50,741 bases of DNA from JBBFMJ01 sp037441225 (GTDB lineage: Bacteria > Acidobacteriota > Thermoanaerobaculia > UBA2201): positions 1-50,741 of the forward strand of contig JBBISU010000020.1 of NCBI GenBank assembly GCA_037441225.1. Direction: 5' to 3'. The position numbers and the translations under genes are program-made. Below the pieces are notes generated by a model. The model made no database searches, was not told where the DNA came from, and worked only from the letters and a program-made list of their open reading frames with translations. Shown piece after piece: positions 42,538 to 50,741 of the stretch (the stretch's first letter is position 1; every line of letters starts with the position of its first letter).

Positions 42538-45051
42538 GTGAACTCTGATTTTACGCCTGTAATGAAGCAATATCTTTCTTTGAAAGAAAAAGCAAAGGAC
42601 TGTGTTTTGCTTTTTCGTTTAGGTGATTTTTATGAACTTTTTTTTGAAGATGCAATTGATTGTGCTCCAATTTTGCAGATTGCTTTGACTTCAAGGGATA
42701 AGGAAATACCAATGTGTGGAATTCCATACCATTCCCTTGAAACCTATATTCCAAAGCTTCTAAATTCAGGGAAAAAAATTGCAATTGCAGAACAAATGGA
42801 AGAACCTGGAAAAGGTGGAATTGTAAAGAGAGAAATTGTTCAAATTTTAACACCCGGGCTTTCAATTGAAGAAGAAGAAAGAGTTTTAGTTTCCTTAAAT
42901 TTTTTTGAAAACAATTACTTTCTTGCTTATTTAAACTTTGGTGCAAGGAATTTAAAACTTATTAAATTTAAAGAAAGGGAAGAATTAGAAGATTTTTTTT
43001 TAAATGAACCAATAAAGGAAGCTATTTTTCCAGAAAATTTAAAATTAGAAGAAATTGTTCCAAAAAATATTTCTATAAATAAAATGCCAGTTGATTATTT
43101 TAATTTTCACCTTTCAAAAGAAGAAATAATGAAAACCTTTGATGTTTTAAGTATTAAAGGTTTAAATTTAGAAGATGAATTCATCCCAGTATTTGGTGGA
43201 ATGTTAAAATATGTTAGAGAAACAATAAAAGAAAATTTAAAAAGCTTTGGTGAAATTGAAATAAAAAATGAAGAGGAAGAAGTGCTTCCACCTTCAACTT
43301 TGAGGAACCTTGAAATATTTAAGACAATGGAAGGGGAAAAAGGGGAATCTTTTTTTTATTTTTTTAATAGGACTATCACGCCAATGGGGAAAAGAACTTT
43401 AAAAAACTGGATTATGCATCCTTTAAAAGAAAAGAAAAAAATTTTAATGAGGCAAGAAGCAATATCTTATTTTTTGAAAAATAAAAATATTATTAAAAAT
43501 ATAATGAATATTTTAAAAAATATTCCTGATATTCCAAAGATCTTAGGCAAATTAGAAATTGGTAGGGAGCATCCAAGGGAGATTTTAAGTTTAGGCCAAG
43601 CAGTTGCTAAGTTAAAAGAGATAAATAAACTCATTTTAAACCCTGATTGTGAAATTTTAAAGGAAATTTTAACTTATTTTAAAGAGATACCTGAAGAAAT
43701 ATTTGAAATTGACAAAATTTTAAAAGATGATATTCCTTACCTTTATAAAGAAGGTGGTTTTATAAAAGAAGGAATATCAAAGGAATTGGATGATTTGAAA
43801 AAGTTAAAAAGCAATTCAAGTGAAGCAATTTTTGAGTTTGAAAAAAAAGAAAGGGAAAGGTTAAAAATTCCAACTTTAAAAATAAAATATAATAAAGTTT
43901 TTGGCTATTTTATTGAAGTATCAAAGGGTCAAATTGATAAAGTTCCAAAGGACTATATAAGAAAGCAAACTCTTGTAAATGCAGAAAGGTATTATACAAT
44001 TGAAATAAAAGAATTAGAAGAAAAGATAATGAGTGCAGAAGAAAAGATAATTAAATTGGAACTGGAAATTTATGAAAATTTAAGGGAAAAAATAAAAGAT
44101 AAAATAAAATTTTTAATTGATTTGAGTGAAGCAGTTGGAAAATTGGATGCCCTTCTTTCTTTTGCAAAAGTTGCAGAAGAGGAAGGTTTTACAGCTCCTT
44201 TAATCTCTGAAAAAAGAGAATTAAAAATAATTGAAGGATGGCATCCTGTTGTTTCAAAACTTGTATCTTTGCCTTTTGTTCCAAATGATTGTCATTTGGA
44301 TAGTGAAACAAAACAAATTATGATTATAACTGGTCCAAATATGGGAGGAAAGTCCACATACCTGAGGCAGATTGGCTTAATATGTCTTTTGTCTCAAATT
44401 GGTTCTTATGTTCCGGCAAAGGAAGCAGAAATTCCAATCTTTGATCATATATTTACAAGGGTTGGTTCTGCTGATTTCCTTCACAGGGGAGAATCAACTT
44501 TTATGGTTGAAATGATTGAAATGGCAAGGATTTTAAGGGGAGCAACAGAAGAAAGCCTAATCCTTTTAGATGAAGTTGGAAGGGGAACTTCTACCTTTGA
44601 CGGCTTGTCAATTGCTTGGGCAACAGTTGAATATATGCATAATAAGAATTGTGGACTTGTATTATTTGCAACCCATTACCATGAACTTACAAATTTAAGT
44701 AATGAATTGGAAAGGGTTATAAACAAAACATTTGCAGTAAAAGAATATAAAGATAAGATTATTTTTATGCATAAGTTAATAGATGGTGCAGCAGACAGGT
44801 CTTATGGAATAGAAGTGGCACGCCTTGCAGGTATGCCCAATGCAACAATAGAGAGGGCAAAAGAAATTTTATTTATTTTGGAAAAAGCTGATTTGCTTAA
44901 AGATAAAGACATAAAAAAAACGATGCCAAAACAATTGTTTTTGTTTGAAGAAGAAAATCCAATCTTGGAAGAGTTAAAAAAACTTGAAATAGAAAAGCTT
45001 ACACCTTTGGATGCCTTAAATATAATTGCAAAATGGAAAAAAGAAATTTAA
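42538..45051 (+). CDS. mutS: DNA mismatch repair protein MutS
   Basis: An 837-residue MutS. The mismatch-binding Phe-X-Glu is in RLGDFYELFF (about residues 27-36), followed by connector, lever and clamp domains. The ATPase has Walker A TGPNMGGKST, Walker B ILLDEVGRGTSTFDGLSIAWA and ATHYHEL. The start is a GTG (42538), in line with other MutS starting TPVMKQYL, and no Shine-Dalgarno is seen before it. It recognises base mismatches and recruits MutL, which is not in the window. The short C-terminal tail (about 800-837, FEEENPILEELKKLEIEKLTPLDALN) is the typical conserved end. The next gene overlaps by 19 bases. Confidence 0.97.
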   Translation: MNSDFTPVMKQYLSLKEKAKDCVLLFRLGDFYELFFEDAIDCAPILQIALTSRDKEIPMCGIPYHSLETYIPKLLNSGKKIAIAEQMEEPGKGGIVKREIVQILTPGLSIEEEERVLVSLNFFENNYFLAYLNFGARNLKLIKFKEREELEDFFLNEPIKEAIFPENLKLEEIVPKNISINKMPVDYFNFHLSKEEIMKTFDVLSIKGLNLEDEFIPVFGGMLKYVRETIKENLKSFGEIEIKNEEEEVLPPSTLRNLEIFKTMEGEKGESFFYFFNRTITPMGKRTLKNWIMHPLKEKKKILMRQEAISYFLKNKNIIKNIMNILKNIPDIPKILGKLEIGREHPREILSLGQAVAKLKEINKLILNPDCEILKEILTYFKEIPEEIFEIDKILKDDIPYLYKEGGFIKEGISKELDDLKKLKSNSSEAIFEFEKKERERLKIPTLKIKYNKVFGYFIEVSKGQIDKVPKDYIRKQTLVNAERYYTIEIKELEEKIMSAEEKIIKLELEIYENLREKIKDKIKFLIDLSEAVGKLDALLSFAKVAEEEGFTAPLISEKRELKIIEGWHPVVSKLVSLPFVPNDCHLDSETKQIMIITGPNMGGKSTYLRQIGLICLLSQIGSYVPAKEAEIPIFDHIFTRVGSADFLHRGESTFMVEMIEMARILRGATEESLILLDEVGRGTSTFDGLSIAWATVEYMHNKNCGLVLFATHYHELTNLSNELERVINKTFAVKEYKDKIIFMHKLIDGAADRSYGIEVARLAGMPNATIERAKEILFILEKADLLKDKDIKKTMPKQLFLFEEENPILEELKKLEIEKLTPLDALNIIAKWKKEI

Positions 45052-45980
45052 GTTTTCTCATTTGTACTGGTTTTTATCAAAAAGAAATTGATAATGCCTT
45101 TAAAGTTTATAAAAAATTCCCACCAGGGATTGTATTGCTTTTTTCTGATAATATAACAGGAGTAGAAGAAGTTAAAGATTTGTGCAAGGAAATAAAAAAA
45201 ATCAAAGGAAAACCATTAATTGCAATTGATATGGAAGGTGGAAAAGTCAATAGATTAAAAAATATTTTTGGTGAAAAGCCAAGCGCAAAAGAATATGGAA
45301 AGTGGGAAGAAGATAAGGTCGAAAAAATGGCTCATCAATGGGCTTGCGAGATGAAAGAGATAGGGATTGATATCGATTTTGCCCCTTGCGTTGATTTAGG
45401 ACCTGTGAAGGGTGGAACTGGCTTGGAAGGTAGGGTATTATCAGATAATTTTGAAGAAGTAATAAGAAAAGGGCTTGCCTTTTTGAAAGGTTTACATAAA
45501 GGTGGGATATTTGGCTGCATAAAACATTTCCCAGGGCTTGGTCCTTCTGAAGTTGATAGTCATTTAAAACTTCCAATTGTAAATTTAAGCAAAAAGGAAC
45601 TTAAAAAACATTTTGAGATTTTCAAAATTTTAAAATCCTATTCACCTATTTTAATGGCTGCCCACTGTATATATAAATCATTTGATGAAAAATTTCCTGC
45701 TTCTTTATCAAAAAAAATTATAAAAAAAATAAAACCCTACAAAGGTTTAGTAATAAGCGATGATTTAGAGATGGGTGCCCTTTCATCTTATGGAAGTGTT
45801 GCAGAAAGAGTTTATCTTTCATTAAAAGCAGGTTGTGATATGGTAATCATAAGCCATAATTTTTATGAAATTGAAATGATCGTGAAAAAATTTGATTTTA
45901 AAGGTAAAATAAATAATTATATTTTATGGAAAAGGAGAACCATCAAAAATGTTGAAAGAACTTTTGCTGCCAGATATTAA
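45033..45980 (+). CDS. nagZ: Beta-N-acetylhexosaminidase, GH3 (NagZ-like)
   Basis: A 315-residue single-domain GH3 protein. The hallmark KHFPGLGPSEVDSHLKLP contains the flexible-loop His/Asp pair (DSH) of NagZ acid/base catalysis, and SDDLEMGAL holds the nucleophile Asp. It removes GlcNAc from anhydromuropeptides during peptidoglycan recycling in the cytoplasm. No signal peptide is seen, in line with a cytoplasmic enzyme. The gene overlaps mutS by 19 bases and mgtE by 32 bases, so it is part of a packed operon. The length fits NagZ (about 340 in E. coli). Confidence 0.88.
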   Translation: MEKRNLSFLICTGFYQKEIDNAFKVYKKFPPGIVLLFSDNITGVEEVKDLCKEIKKIKGKPLIAIDMEGGKVNRLKNIFGEKPSAKEYGKWEEDKVEKMAHQWACEMKEIGIDIDFAPCVDLGPVKGGTGLEGRVLSDNFEEVIRKGLAFLKGLHKGGIFGCIKHFPGLGPSEVDSHLKLPIVNLSKKELKKHFEIFKILKSYSPILMAAHCIYKSFDEKFPASLSKKIIKKIKPYKGLVISDDLEMGALSSYGSVAERVYLSLKAGCDMVIISHNFYEIEMIVKKFDFKGKINNYILWKRRTIKNVERTFAARY

Positions 45981-47295
45981 AGAATTGCTTCAAGAAAAAA
46001 AATTCCTTGAAATAAAGGAAGGAATAAAGGACTGGGAAGCCCCAGAAGTTGCTGACTTGCTTATGGAACTTGATAAGGATGAACAAGGAATATTTTTTAG
46101 ATTATTGACAAGGGAACAGGCAGCAGAGGTCTTTTCTTATCTTGATTTAGATTCCCAAAAAAATCTTTTAAATTTAATGACACAGGAACATACAAAGCAG
46201 ATCTTAGCAGATTTAACACCTGATGATAGAACAGCTCTCTTGGAGGAACTCCCAGCAGAGGTTACAAGGAATTTGCTTAATTTATTATCGCCAGAGGATT
46301 TAAAAGAAGCAAGAACCCTTTTAGGTTATCCAGAGGATTCTGTTGGAAGGTTGATGACACCTGATTATGTTGCCTTAAAACCATATATTACAGTTGAAAC
46401 AGCAATATATGAGATTAGAATGTCAGGAAAAAATAAGGAAACAATTGATAGAATATATATAGTTGATGATAACTATAAATTGCTTGATGATGTACCTTTA
46501 AAAGATTTGATATTTTCTGAACCAGAGAAAAAAATTTCAGAGATAATGGATTATAATTTTATAGCAATTTCTGCATATAAAGACAAAGAAGAAGCAGTTG
46601 AAATTATGAAAAAATATGATTTGATTGCCCTACCTGTTGTTGACTCAAATGGTCTTTTGGTTGGAATAGTAACCCATGATGATATATTAGATGTTGCAGA
46701 AGAAGAAGCAACAGAAGATATCCAAAAAATTGCAGCTATTGCACCTCTTGATTTGCCTTATGATAAGACAGGTGTTTGGGTATTATTTAAAAAAAGGGTT
46801 TTATGGCTATTTTTTCTTTTAATTGCTTATTTTTTCTCATCTGCTTTAATTTCTCATTACGAAAATCTTTTAAGCAAAATCATTGCCCTTTCATTTTTTT
46901 TACCAATGCTCGTTGGAAGTGGTGGAAATACTGGTTCCCAGTCCTCAACTTTAATTGTAAGAGCTCTTGCTTTAAGGGAAATCTCTTCAAAAGATTGGTT
47001 TAAGATATTTTTAAAAGAGCTTGCTATAGGAATTTTATTGGGCTTTTCATTGAGCATCGTCTTATTTGTTAGAAGCTTTACCTGGCAAGGCTTTGTTATT
47101 GCTTTTATTGTATCTATAAGTTTGATTTTGATAATAACCTGGTCAAACCTTATAGGTGCACTTCTTCCTTTAATTTTAAATAAATTAAAGATAGATCCTG
47201 CTGTCTCCTCAAGTCCTTTTGTTACAACTTTGATTGATGGAACAGGGATATTCATTTATCTTACAATTGCTTCATTAATCTTAAAAAAGGTATGA
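45949..47295 (+). CDS. mgtE: Magnesium transporter MgtE
   Basis: A 448-residue protein with the MgtE plan: an N-domain of helical repeats (1-130), a pair of CBS domains (about 135-255, including GYPEDSVGRLMTPDY, ISAYKDKEEAVEIM and VTHDDILDV), a connecting helix, and five membrane helices from about 280 on. GSGGNTGSQSSTLIVRALAL and TTLIDGTGIFIYL (with the pore Asp) are the conserved core. It takes up Mg2+ across the inner membrane and the N- and CBS domains act as a Mg2+ sensor gate. An AAAGGAG ribosome site 11 bases before ATG 45949 supports the start. The next gene overlaps by ATGA. Confidence 0.96.
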   Translation: MLKELLLPDIKELLQEKKFLEIKEGIKDWEAPEVADLLMELDKDEQGIFFRLLTREQAAEVFSYLDLDSQKNLLNLMTQEHTKQILADLTPDDRTALLEELPAEVTRNLLNLLSPEDLKEARTLLGYPEDSVGRLMTPDYVALKPYITVETAIYEIRMSGKNKETIDRIYIVDDNYKLLDDVPLKDLIFSEPEKKISEIMDYNFIAISAYKDKEEAVEIMKKYDLIALPVVDSNGLLVGIVTHDDILDVAEEEATEDIQKIAAIAPLDLPYDKTGVWVLFKKRVLWLFFLLIAYFFSSALISHYENLLSKIIALSFFLPMLVGSGGNTGSQSSTLIVRALALREISSKDWFKIFLKELAIGILLGFSLSIVLFVRSFTWQGFVIAFIVSISLILIITWSNLIGALLPLILNKLKIDPAVSSSPFVTTLIDGTGIFIYLTIASLILKKV

Positions 47296-48722
47296 AAGAA
47301 CCTTTTATTTTATTCATTCATCCACAGGGTTATAACTGGCTTTCAGAAGAGATTGACATTACAAGAATTGCAAACATAATGCCACCTTATGGGCTTTTAA
47401 TTTTAGCTTCTTATTTGGATAAAAAAAATATAAAAAATGAGATAATTGATTTATATGCTTTCCCTGAAAAAAAAGAAAATTTATTAAAAAAAATAAAGGA
47501 CTTAAATCCAACACATATTGGTATAACTTCAACAACTTCTTCTTTTTTTGATGGATATGATATTGCAAAATTAGTTAAAGAAAATTTTAAAGAAATTAAA
47601 ATAATTTTTGGTGGAGTCCATCCAACTTCTGTTTATGAAAGGATCTTAAAAGATTTTAAAGAAATTGATTATATTGTTGCAGGAGAAGGAGAAGAAACAA
47701 TTTATGAAATTTTAACTTCCAATAATTTAGAAAATGTAAAAGGCATTGCCTTTAGAAAAGATGGAGATATTATATTTACCGGAAGAAGAAAACTAATTGA
47801 AGATTTAGATGAATTACCTTTTCCTGCTTATTATAAACTAAAAAATTTTCCTTCAAAATATAAATTGCCAATCTTTAATTACCCAAAATCACCTTCTACA
47901 ACATTCTTGTCAAGCAGAGGATGTCCTTATAGTTGTTCTTATTGTGACAGGTCTGTCTTTGGTCCAACCTTTAGAGCACATTCTTCTGATTATTTGATAG
48001 AACATTTAAAATTTTTAAAGAAATATTATAATATAAGACATATAAATATTTATGATGATAATTTTTTGCTCAAAAAAGAAAGGGTTTTAGATTTTTGTGA
48101 AAAGATTTTAAAAGAAAATTTAAGGATAACTTTTAATTGTATTGGGAGGGCAAACCACTTAGATGAGGAAGTATTAAAATATCTGAAAAAAGCAGGTTGC
48201 TGGATGATAAATATTGGTGTTGAATCAGGTGATGAAGAACTTCTAAAACCCCACAGGGCAAAACCAGAAATTGAAAGGATAAAAGAAATTGTAAGAAAAA
48301 TTAAAGAAAAGGGAATAAGAGTAAAAGGGCTTTTTATGATGGGAATACCAGGGGAGACAAAAGAAACAATTGAAAAGACAATTGAATTTGCTTGCAAAAA
48401 TCCCTTTGATGATTTAAATGTTACAAAGTTTACACCCTTTCCTGGAACTCCAATTTATGAAAAAATAAAGGACTATGGAGATTTTGAAGAAGATTGGTCT
48501 AAAATGAACTGCTTAAATTTTGTCTTTATTCCAAAGGGTTTTACAAAGGAGGAGCTTGAAAAATATTATGATTTATTTTTTAAAAGGTTTTATGGAAGGC
48601 CTGAGATGCTTCTAAAATATTTTTCAATGTTCTGGAAATCACCTGAGAGTGTTTATCGTTTTATAAAGGATCTTCCTTCTTTTTTAAAAGCAAGGAAAAA
48701 TTTAAGGGGTGCCCATGACTGA
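47292..48722 (+). CDS. B12-binding radical SAM protein
   Basis: A 476-residue protein. The N-terminal B12-type Rossmann domain (1-160) has PYGLLILASYL, GGVHPTSVYERI and GEGEETIYEIL, and the radical SAM core has the cluster motif SRGCPYSCSYCDRSVFGP, with IYDDNFLLKKER, IGVESGDEELLKPHRAKPE and MMGIPGETKETIEKT. The family includes enzymes that modify lipids, hopanoids or antibiotics, so no substrate can be given. It is followed by a beta-ketoacyl synthase gene with an 8-base overlap (ATG 48715). This makes a role in making or modifying a polyketide- or fatty-acid-derived lipid plausible. The gene shares general architecture with 32996-34438. Confidence 0.87.
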   Translation: MKEPFILFIHPQGYNWLSEEIDITRIANIMPPYGLLILASYLDKKNIKNEIIDLYAFPEKKENLLKKIKDLNPTHIGITSTTSSFFDGYDIAKLVKENFKEIKIIFGGVHPTSVYERILKDFKEIDYIVAGEGEETIYEILTSNNLENVKGIAFRKDGDIIFTGRRKLIEDLDELPFPAYYKLKNFPSKYKLPIFNYPKSPSTTFLSSRGCPYSCSYCDRSVFGPTFRAHSSDYLIEHLKFLKKYYNIRHINIYDDNFLLKKERVLDFCEKILKENLRITFNCIGRANHLDEEVLKYLKKAGCWMINIGVESGDEELLKPHRAKPEIERIKEIVRKIKEKGIRVKGLFMMGIPGETKETIEKTIEFACKNPFDDLNVTKFTPFPGTPIYEKIKDYGDFEEDWSKMNCLNFVFIPKGFTKEELEKYYDLFFKRFYGRPEMLLKYFSMFWKSPESVYRFIKDLPSFLKARKNLRGAHD

Positions 48723-49914
48723 TGTAGTTGTATCTGGCTATGGTGTTATTTGTGCCCAAGGTATGAATTATGAAGAATGTAAAAAAAATATTTATAATTC
48801 TCCAAAAATGCCACTAAAACCCAAAAGATTTGAAACACCAAATATTGATTTTCCAATTTTTGATATTCCAAGAGAAATTGATTTAATTTTTTTAAAGGAA
48901 GCAAAGGAATACAATGTTTTTTTGTCAACGTTGATGGCATTAAAATGTTTAGAAGAAGCAATTGAGATGGCAGGTTTGGATTTGGAATATTTAAAGAAAA
49001 AAAATATACTTGTTTCCATAGGCACTACAATTGCCATTACTTTAAATGATTTTAATTTTCATAAAGAATACATTTTAAGAAAATCGCCAAGAAATGAGCC
49101 CTTTGAAACTTTTTTAAGATCTAATCCTTCTAATTTTATTTCAAATTTTTTAAATAATTTGAATTGCAAACCAATAACAATTGCAACTGCCTGTGCTTCT
49201 GGTTCCGATGCAATTGGAATTGCATATCTTATATTAAAAAGAGATGAAAAAATTGATTTAGCAATATGTGGTGGAGCAGATGAGGCATCAGTTGTAAACC
49301 ATCAGGGTTTTATATCAATGAAAATTTATTCAAAAAACCCCTGCAAACCCTTTGACAAAAAAAGAGATGGTTTAAACTTAGGAAATGGTGCAGGAATACT
49401 AATTTTGGAAAGGGAAAAAGAGGCAATTAAAAGGGGCTTGAAACCAGAGATTTATATCTCTGGCTATGGCTCTTTTCAGGATGGTTATCATTTCACCCAT
49501 CCCCATCCAGAAGGAAAGGGCCTTGAAAAGTCAATTTTAAAAGCTTTATCTTTTAAAAATATCAACTTTAATGAAATTGATTTTATAAATGCCCATGGAA
49601 CTGCAACCCCTGAAAATGATTTAACAGAAGGAAAAGTAATAAAAAGGTTATTCCCAGAAGGAATCAAGTTTTTATCAACAAAGGGTTATACAGGCCATAC
49701 ATTGGGTGCAGCAGGGGCAATTGAGGCAATTTTTACAATAATGGCATTAAAAGAAGAAAAAATTATGAAAAATATTGGTTTTGATGAAATGGACCCTGAA
49801 ATTGGTTTAATCCCGATTATAAAGGAAGAAAGGGTTGAAAAAAGATTTGCACTTTCAAATTCCCTTGGATTTGCTGGTGCAAACAGTGCCCTTCTTTTTG
49901 AGAGGAAAAAATAA
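48715..49914 (+). CDS. Beta-ketoacyl synthase (KAS II / FabF-like)
   Basis: About 399 residues from ATG 48715 (an in-frame GTG at 48709 is less likely; AAGGGG precedes). The active site is complete: Cys (C160) in TIATACASGSDAIG, His in NAHGTATPENDLTE and His in TKGYTGHTLGAAGAI. It condenses malonyl-ACP with an acyl-ACP. Its sequence differs from a housekeeping FabF, and the next gene is a shorter synthase-like protein lacking the catalytic Cys, as in ketosynthase/chain-length-factor pairs of aryl polyenes and related products. No ACP or ketoreductase is seen before the window end, so the pathway may continue beyond it. Confidence 0.88.
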   Translation: MTDVVVSGYGVICAQGMNYEECKKNIYNSPKMPLKPKRFETPNIDFPIFDIPREIDLIFLKEAKEYNVFLSTLMALKCLEEAIEMAGLDLEYLKKKNILVSIGTTIAITLNDFNFHKEYILRKSPRNEPFETFLRSNPSNFISNFLNNLNCKPITIATACASGSDAIGIAYLILKRDEKIDLAICGGADEASVVNHQGFISMKIYSKNPCKPFDKKRDGLNLGNGAGILILEREKEAIKRGLKPEIYISGYGSFQDGYHFTHPHPEGKGLEKSILKALSFKNINFNEIDFINAHGTATPENDLTEGKVIKRLFPEGIKFLSTKGYTGHTLGAAGAIEAIFTIMALKEEKIMKNIGFDEMDPEIGLIPIIKEERVEKRFALSNSLGFAGANSALLFERKK

Positions 49915-50702
49915 TGGAATATGGAATTATTGATTTTATTGGTTTGTCATCAAAAGGATTGGGAAAGGATGTCTTTTCTTCAAAAATAAAAAGAGAAGAA
50001 ATTTCTTTTATGGAGCTAAAATCAGAAGTGAATGGGAAAAAAAATTTTCCTTACTTAAAAGCAAATATTGATAAATTAAAAGAATATTATTCTTTAAAGG
50101 ATATAAGGCGCCTTGATAAATATGCAAGAATTGTTTTACTCTTATCTGCTGAGATATTAAAAAATATTGATAATAATGAAAAAGAAAATATGGCTGTAAT
50201 CCTTGGCACTTCCTTTGGCTCTTTTAAAACAAATTGTGATTTTTTAGATACAATAATTTTGCAAGGTTTTGAATATTCCTCTCCAATGCTTTTTACTTCC
50301 ACTGTTCACAATTCACCCCTGGCTCCTCTTGGAATTTTTAATAATTTAAAAGGTCCTTCTTATTGTATCTCCAACTTTGAAAAAACTTTTTCAAGTTCTT
50401 TATATCTTGCTGAAATTTTGTTAAATTCAAAGATTTGTGAAAAACTCTTGCTTCTTTTTGCTGATGAGATCTCTGATTTGCTCCTCTATGGTTTTTCAAA
50501 TTTGATTGGAATAAATGAAAATGATTTAAGGACTATTCCACAAGAAGGTGGCTGTGCTTTCCTTTTGGGTTCAGCGAATTTTATTTTACCTTTAAAAGAA
50601 ATTGATAGTTTTTTAAAGAAAAAGGAAAAAAAAGAAGAAAATTATGGCTTTACATATTATCCAGAAGCTCTTGAATTAATCATAAATTTAAATAATTTTT
50701 GA
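49914..50702 (+). CDS. Ketosynthase-like partner lacking the catalytic Cys
   Basis: A 262-residue protein. LDKYARIVLLLSAEIL, NMAVILGTSFGSFKTNCDFLDTI, and PMLFTSTVHNSPLAPLGIFNNLKGPSYC follow the N-terminal thiolase half of ketosynthases; the ST-VHNSP segment is typical of the ketosynthase-like partners. At the position of the nucleophile Cys (about residue 155) the residue is Phe (CISNFEKTFSSS), so it cannot condense by itself. The C-terminal half of the fold is not present or is very divergent. Its ATG overlaps the stop of the intact synthase (TAATG), so a heterodimer acting as a chain-length factor is likely. Its length is well below the usual 350-400 residues. Confidence 0.75.
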   Translation: MEYGIIDFIGLSSKGLGKDVFSSKIKREEISFMELKSEVNGKKNFPYLKANIDKLKEYYSLKDIRRLDKYARIVLLLSAEILKNIDNNEKENMAVILGTSFGSFKTNCDFLDTIILQGFEYSSPMLFTSTVHNSPLAPLGIFNNLKGPSYCISNFEKTFSSSLYLAEILLNSKICEKLLLLFADEISDLLLYGFSNLIGINENDLRTIPQEGGCAFLLGSANFILPLKEIDSFLKKKEKKEENYGFTYYPEALELIINLNNF

Positions 50703-50722
50703 CCAAACAAAATATTCTTAAT

Positions 50723-50741
50723 GTAGTCGCAGGTTCTTTAG
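50723..50741 (-). repeat. Short palindromic dispersed repeat, right copy (truncated)
   Basis: The reverse complement matches 26-44 at 18 of 19 positions (one A/G change at position 40 of the left copy). The hairpin's other arm lies beyond the window end. Between the last stop and this copy no terminator is seen. Confidence 0.65.

Noticed and set aside
1..50741. tRNA, rRNA, integrase, transposase or prophage genes as evidence of mobility of the EET block
   Set aside because: I saw none in the window; the insertion idea rests only on gene order and strand.

Overview
The window is AT-rich (about 30% GC by eye), densely packed DNA from a diderm bacterium. An outer-membrane barrel protein, a lipoprotein and many exported c-type cytochromes support the diderm call. 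Arginine is coded almost only by AGA/AGG and several genes point to strict anaerobic metabolism (2-oxoacid:ferredoxin oxidoreductase, B12-dependent radical SAM proteins, a B12-dependent mutase). A metal- or electrode-reducing, possibly thermophilic anaerobe fits, but I cannot name the phylum. Both window ends carry inverted copies of one short palindromic repeat, so the window may be a contig bounded by repeats.

Layout. (1) 0.2-2.7 kb: a type II restriction-modification pair whose methyltransferase is frameshifted at a T7 run. (2) 3.0-6.6 kb, minus strand: glutamine amidotransferase, ZIP metal transporter, ferredoxin oxidoreductase beta subunit, NtrC-family sigma-54 activator. (3) 6.6-31.6 kb, plus strand: a 25-kb extracellular electron transfer (EET) block. 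It holds a receiver-like protein, a 21-heme cytochrome, an NHL lipoprotein, an OmcE-like tetraheme nanowire subunit, an outer-membrane porin, a second NHL protein, an OmcE-like domain fused to extra hemes, a 1007-residue NHL/Ig protein, a pentaheme cytochrome, a 1965-residue cytochrome with about 28 heme motifs, a triple-rhodanese protein, and two ResB/CcsA heme-attachment pairs with accessory membrane proteins. (4) 31.6-39.0 kb, minus strand: a histidine kinase with a heme c motif in its sensor domain, B12-binding radical SAM protein, ABM-like protein, ferredoxin oxidoreductase gamma-alpha subunit, methylmalonyl-CoA mutase catalytic subunit, membrane protein. (5) 39.0-50.7 kb, mostly plus strand: CcmG-CcmH-like fusion, ABC exporter pair, minus-strand membrane protein, MutS, NagZ, MgtE, second radical SAM protein, beta-ketoacyl synthase and a synthase-like partner.

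How they may work together. Three near-identical sigma-54 promoters (GG-N10-GC, consensus TGGCATAANNNTTGCA) precede the receiver-like/21-heme unit, the OmcE-like gene and the 1007-residue protein/giant cytochrome unit. An NtrC-type activator lies directly beside the first, and a heme-motif sensor kinase lies at the other end of the block. I infer a self-contained EET module: periplasmic redox or gas state sensed by the heme kinase, relayed to NtrC, which turns on nanowire, conduit and their own heme-attachment machinery. The EET block sits exactly between kinase and NtrC genes that would otherwise be neighbours on the minus strand, and also separates the KorA- and KorB-like subunits. This suggests a cassette inserted into an older operon. 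The block contains about 63 CXXCH, 3 CX4CH and 4 CX3CH motifs.
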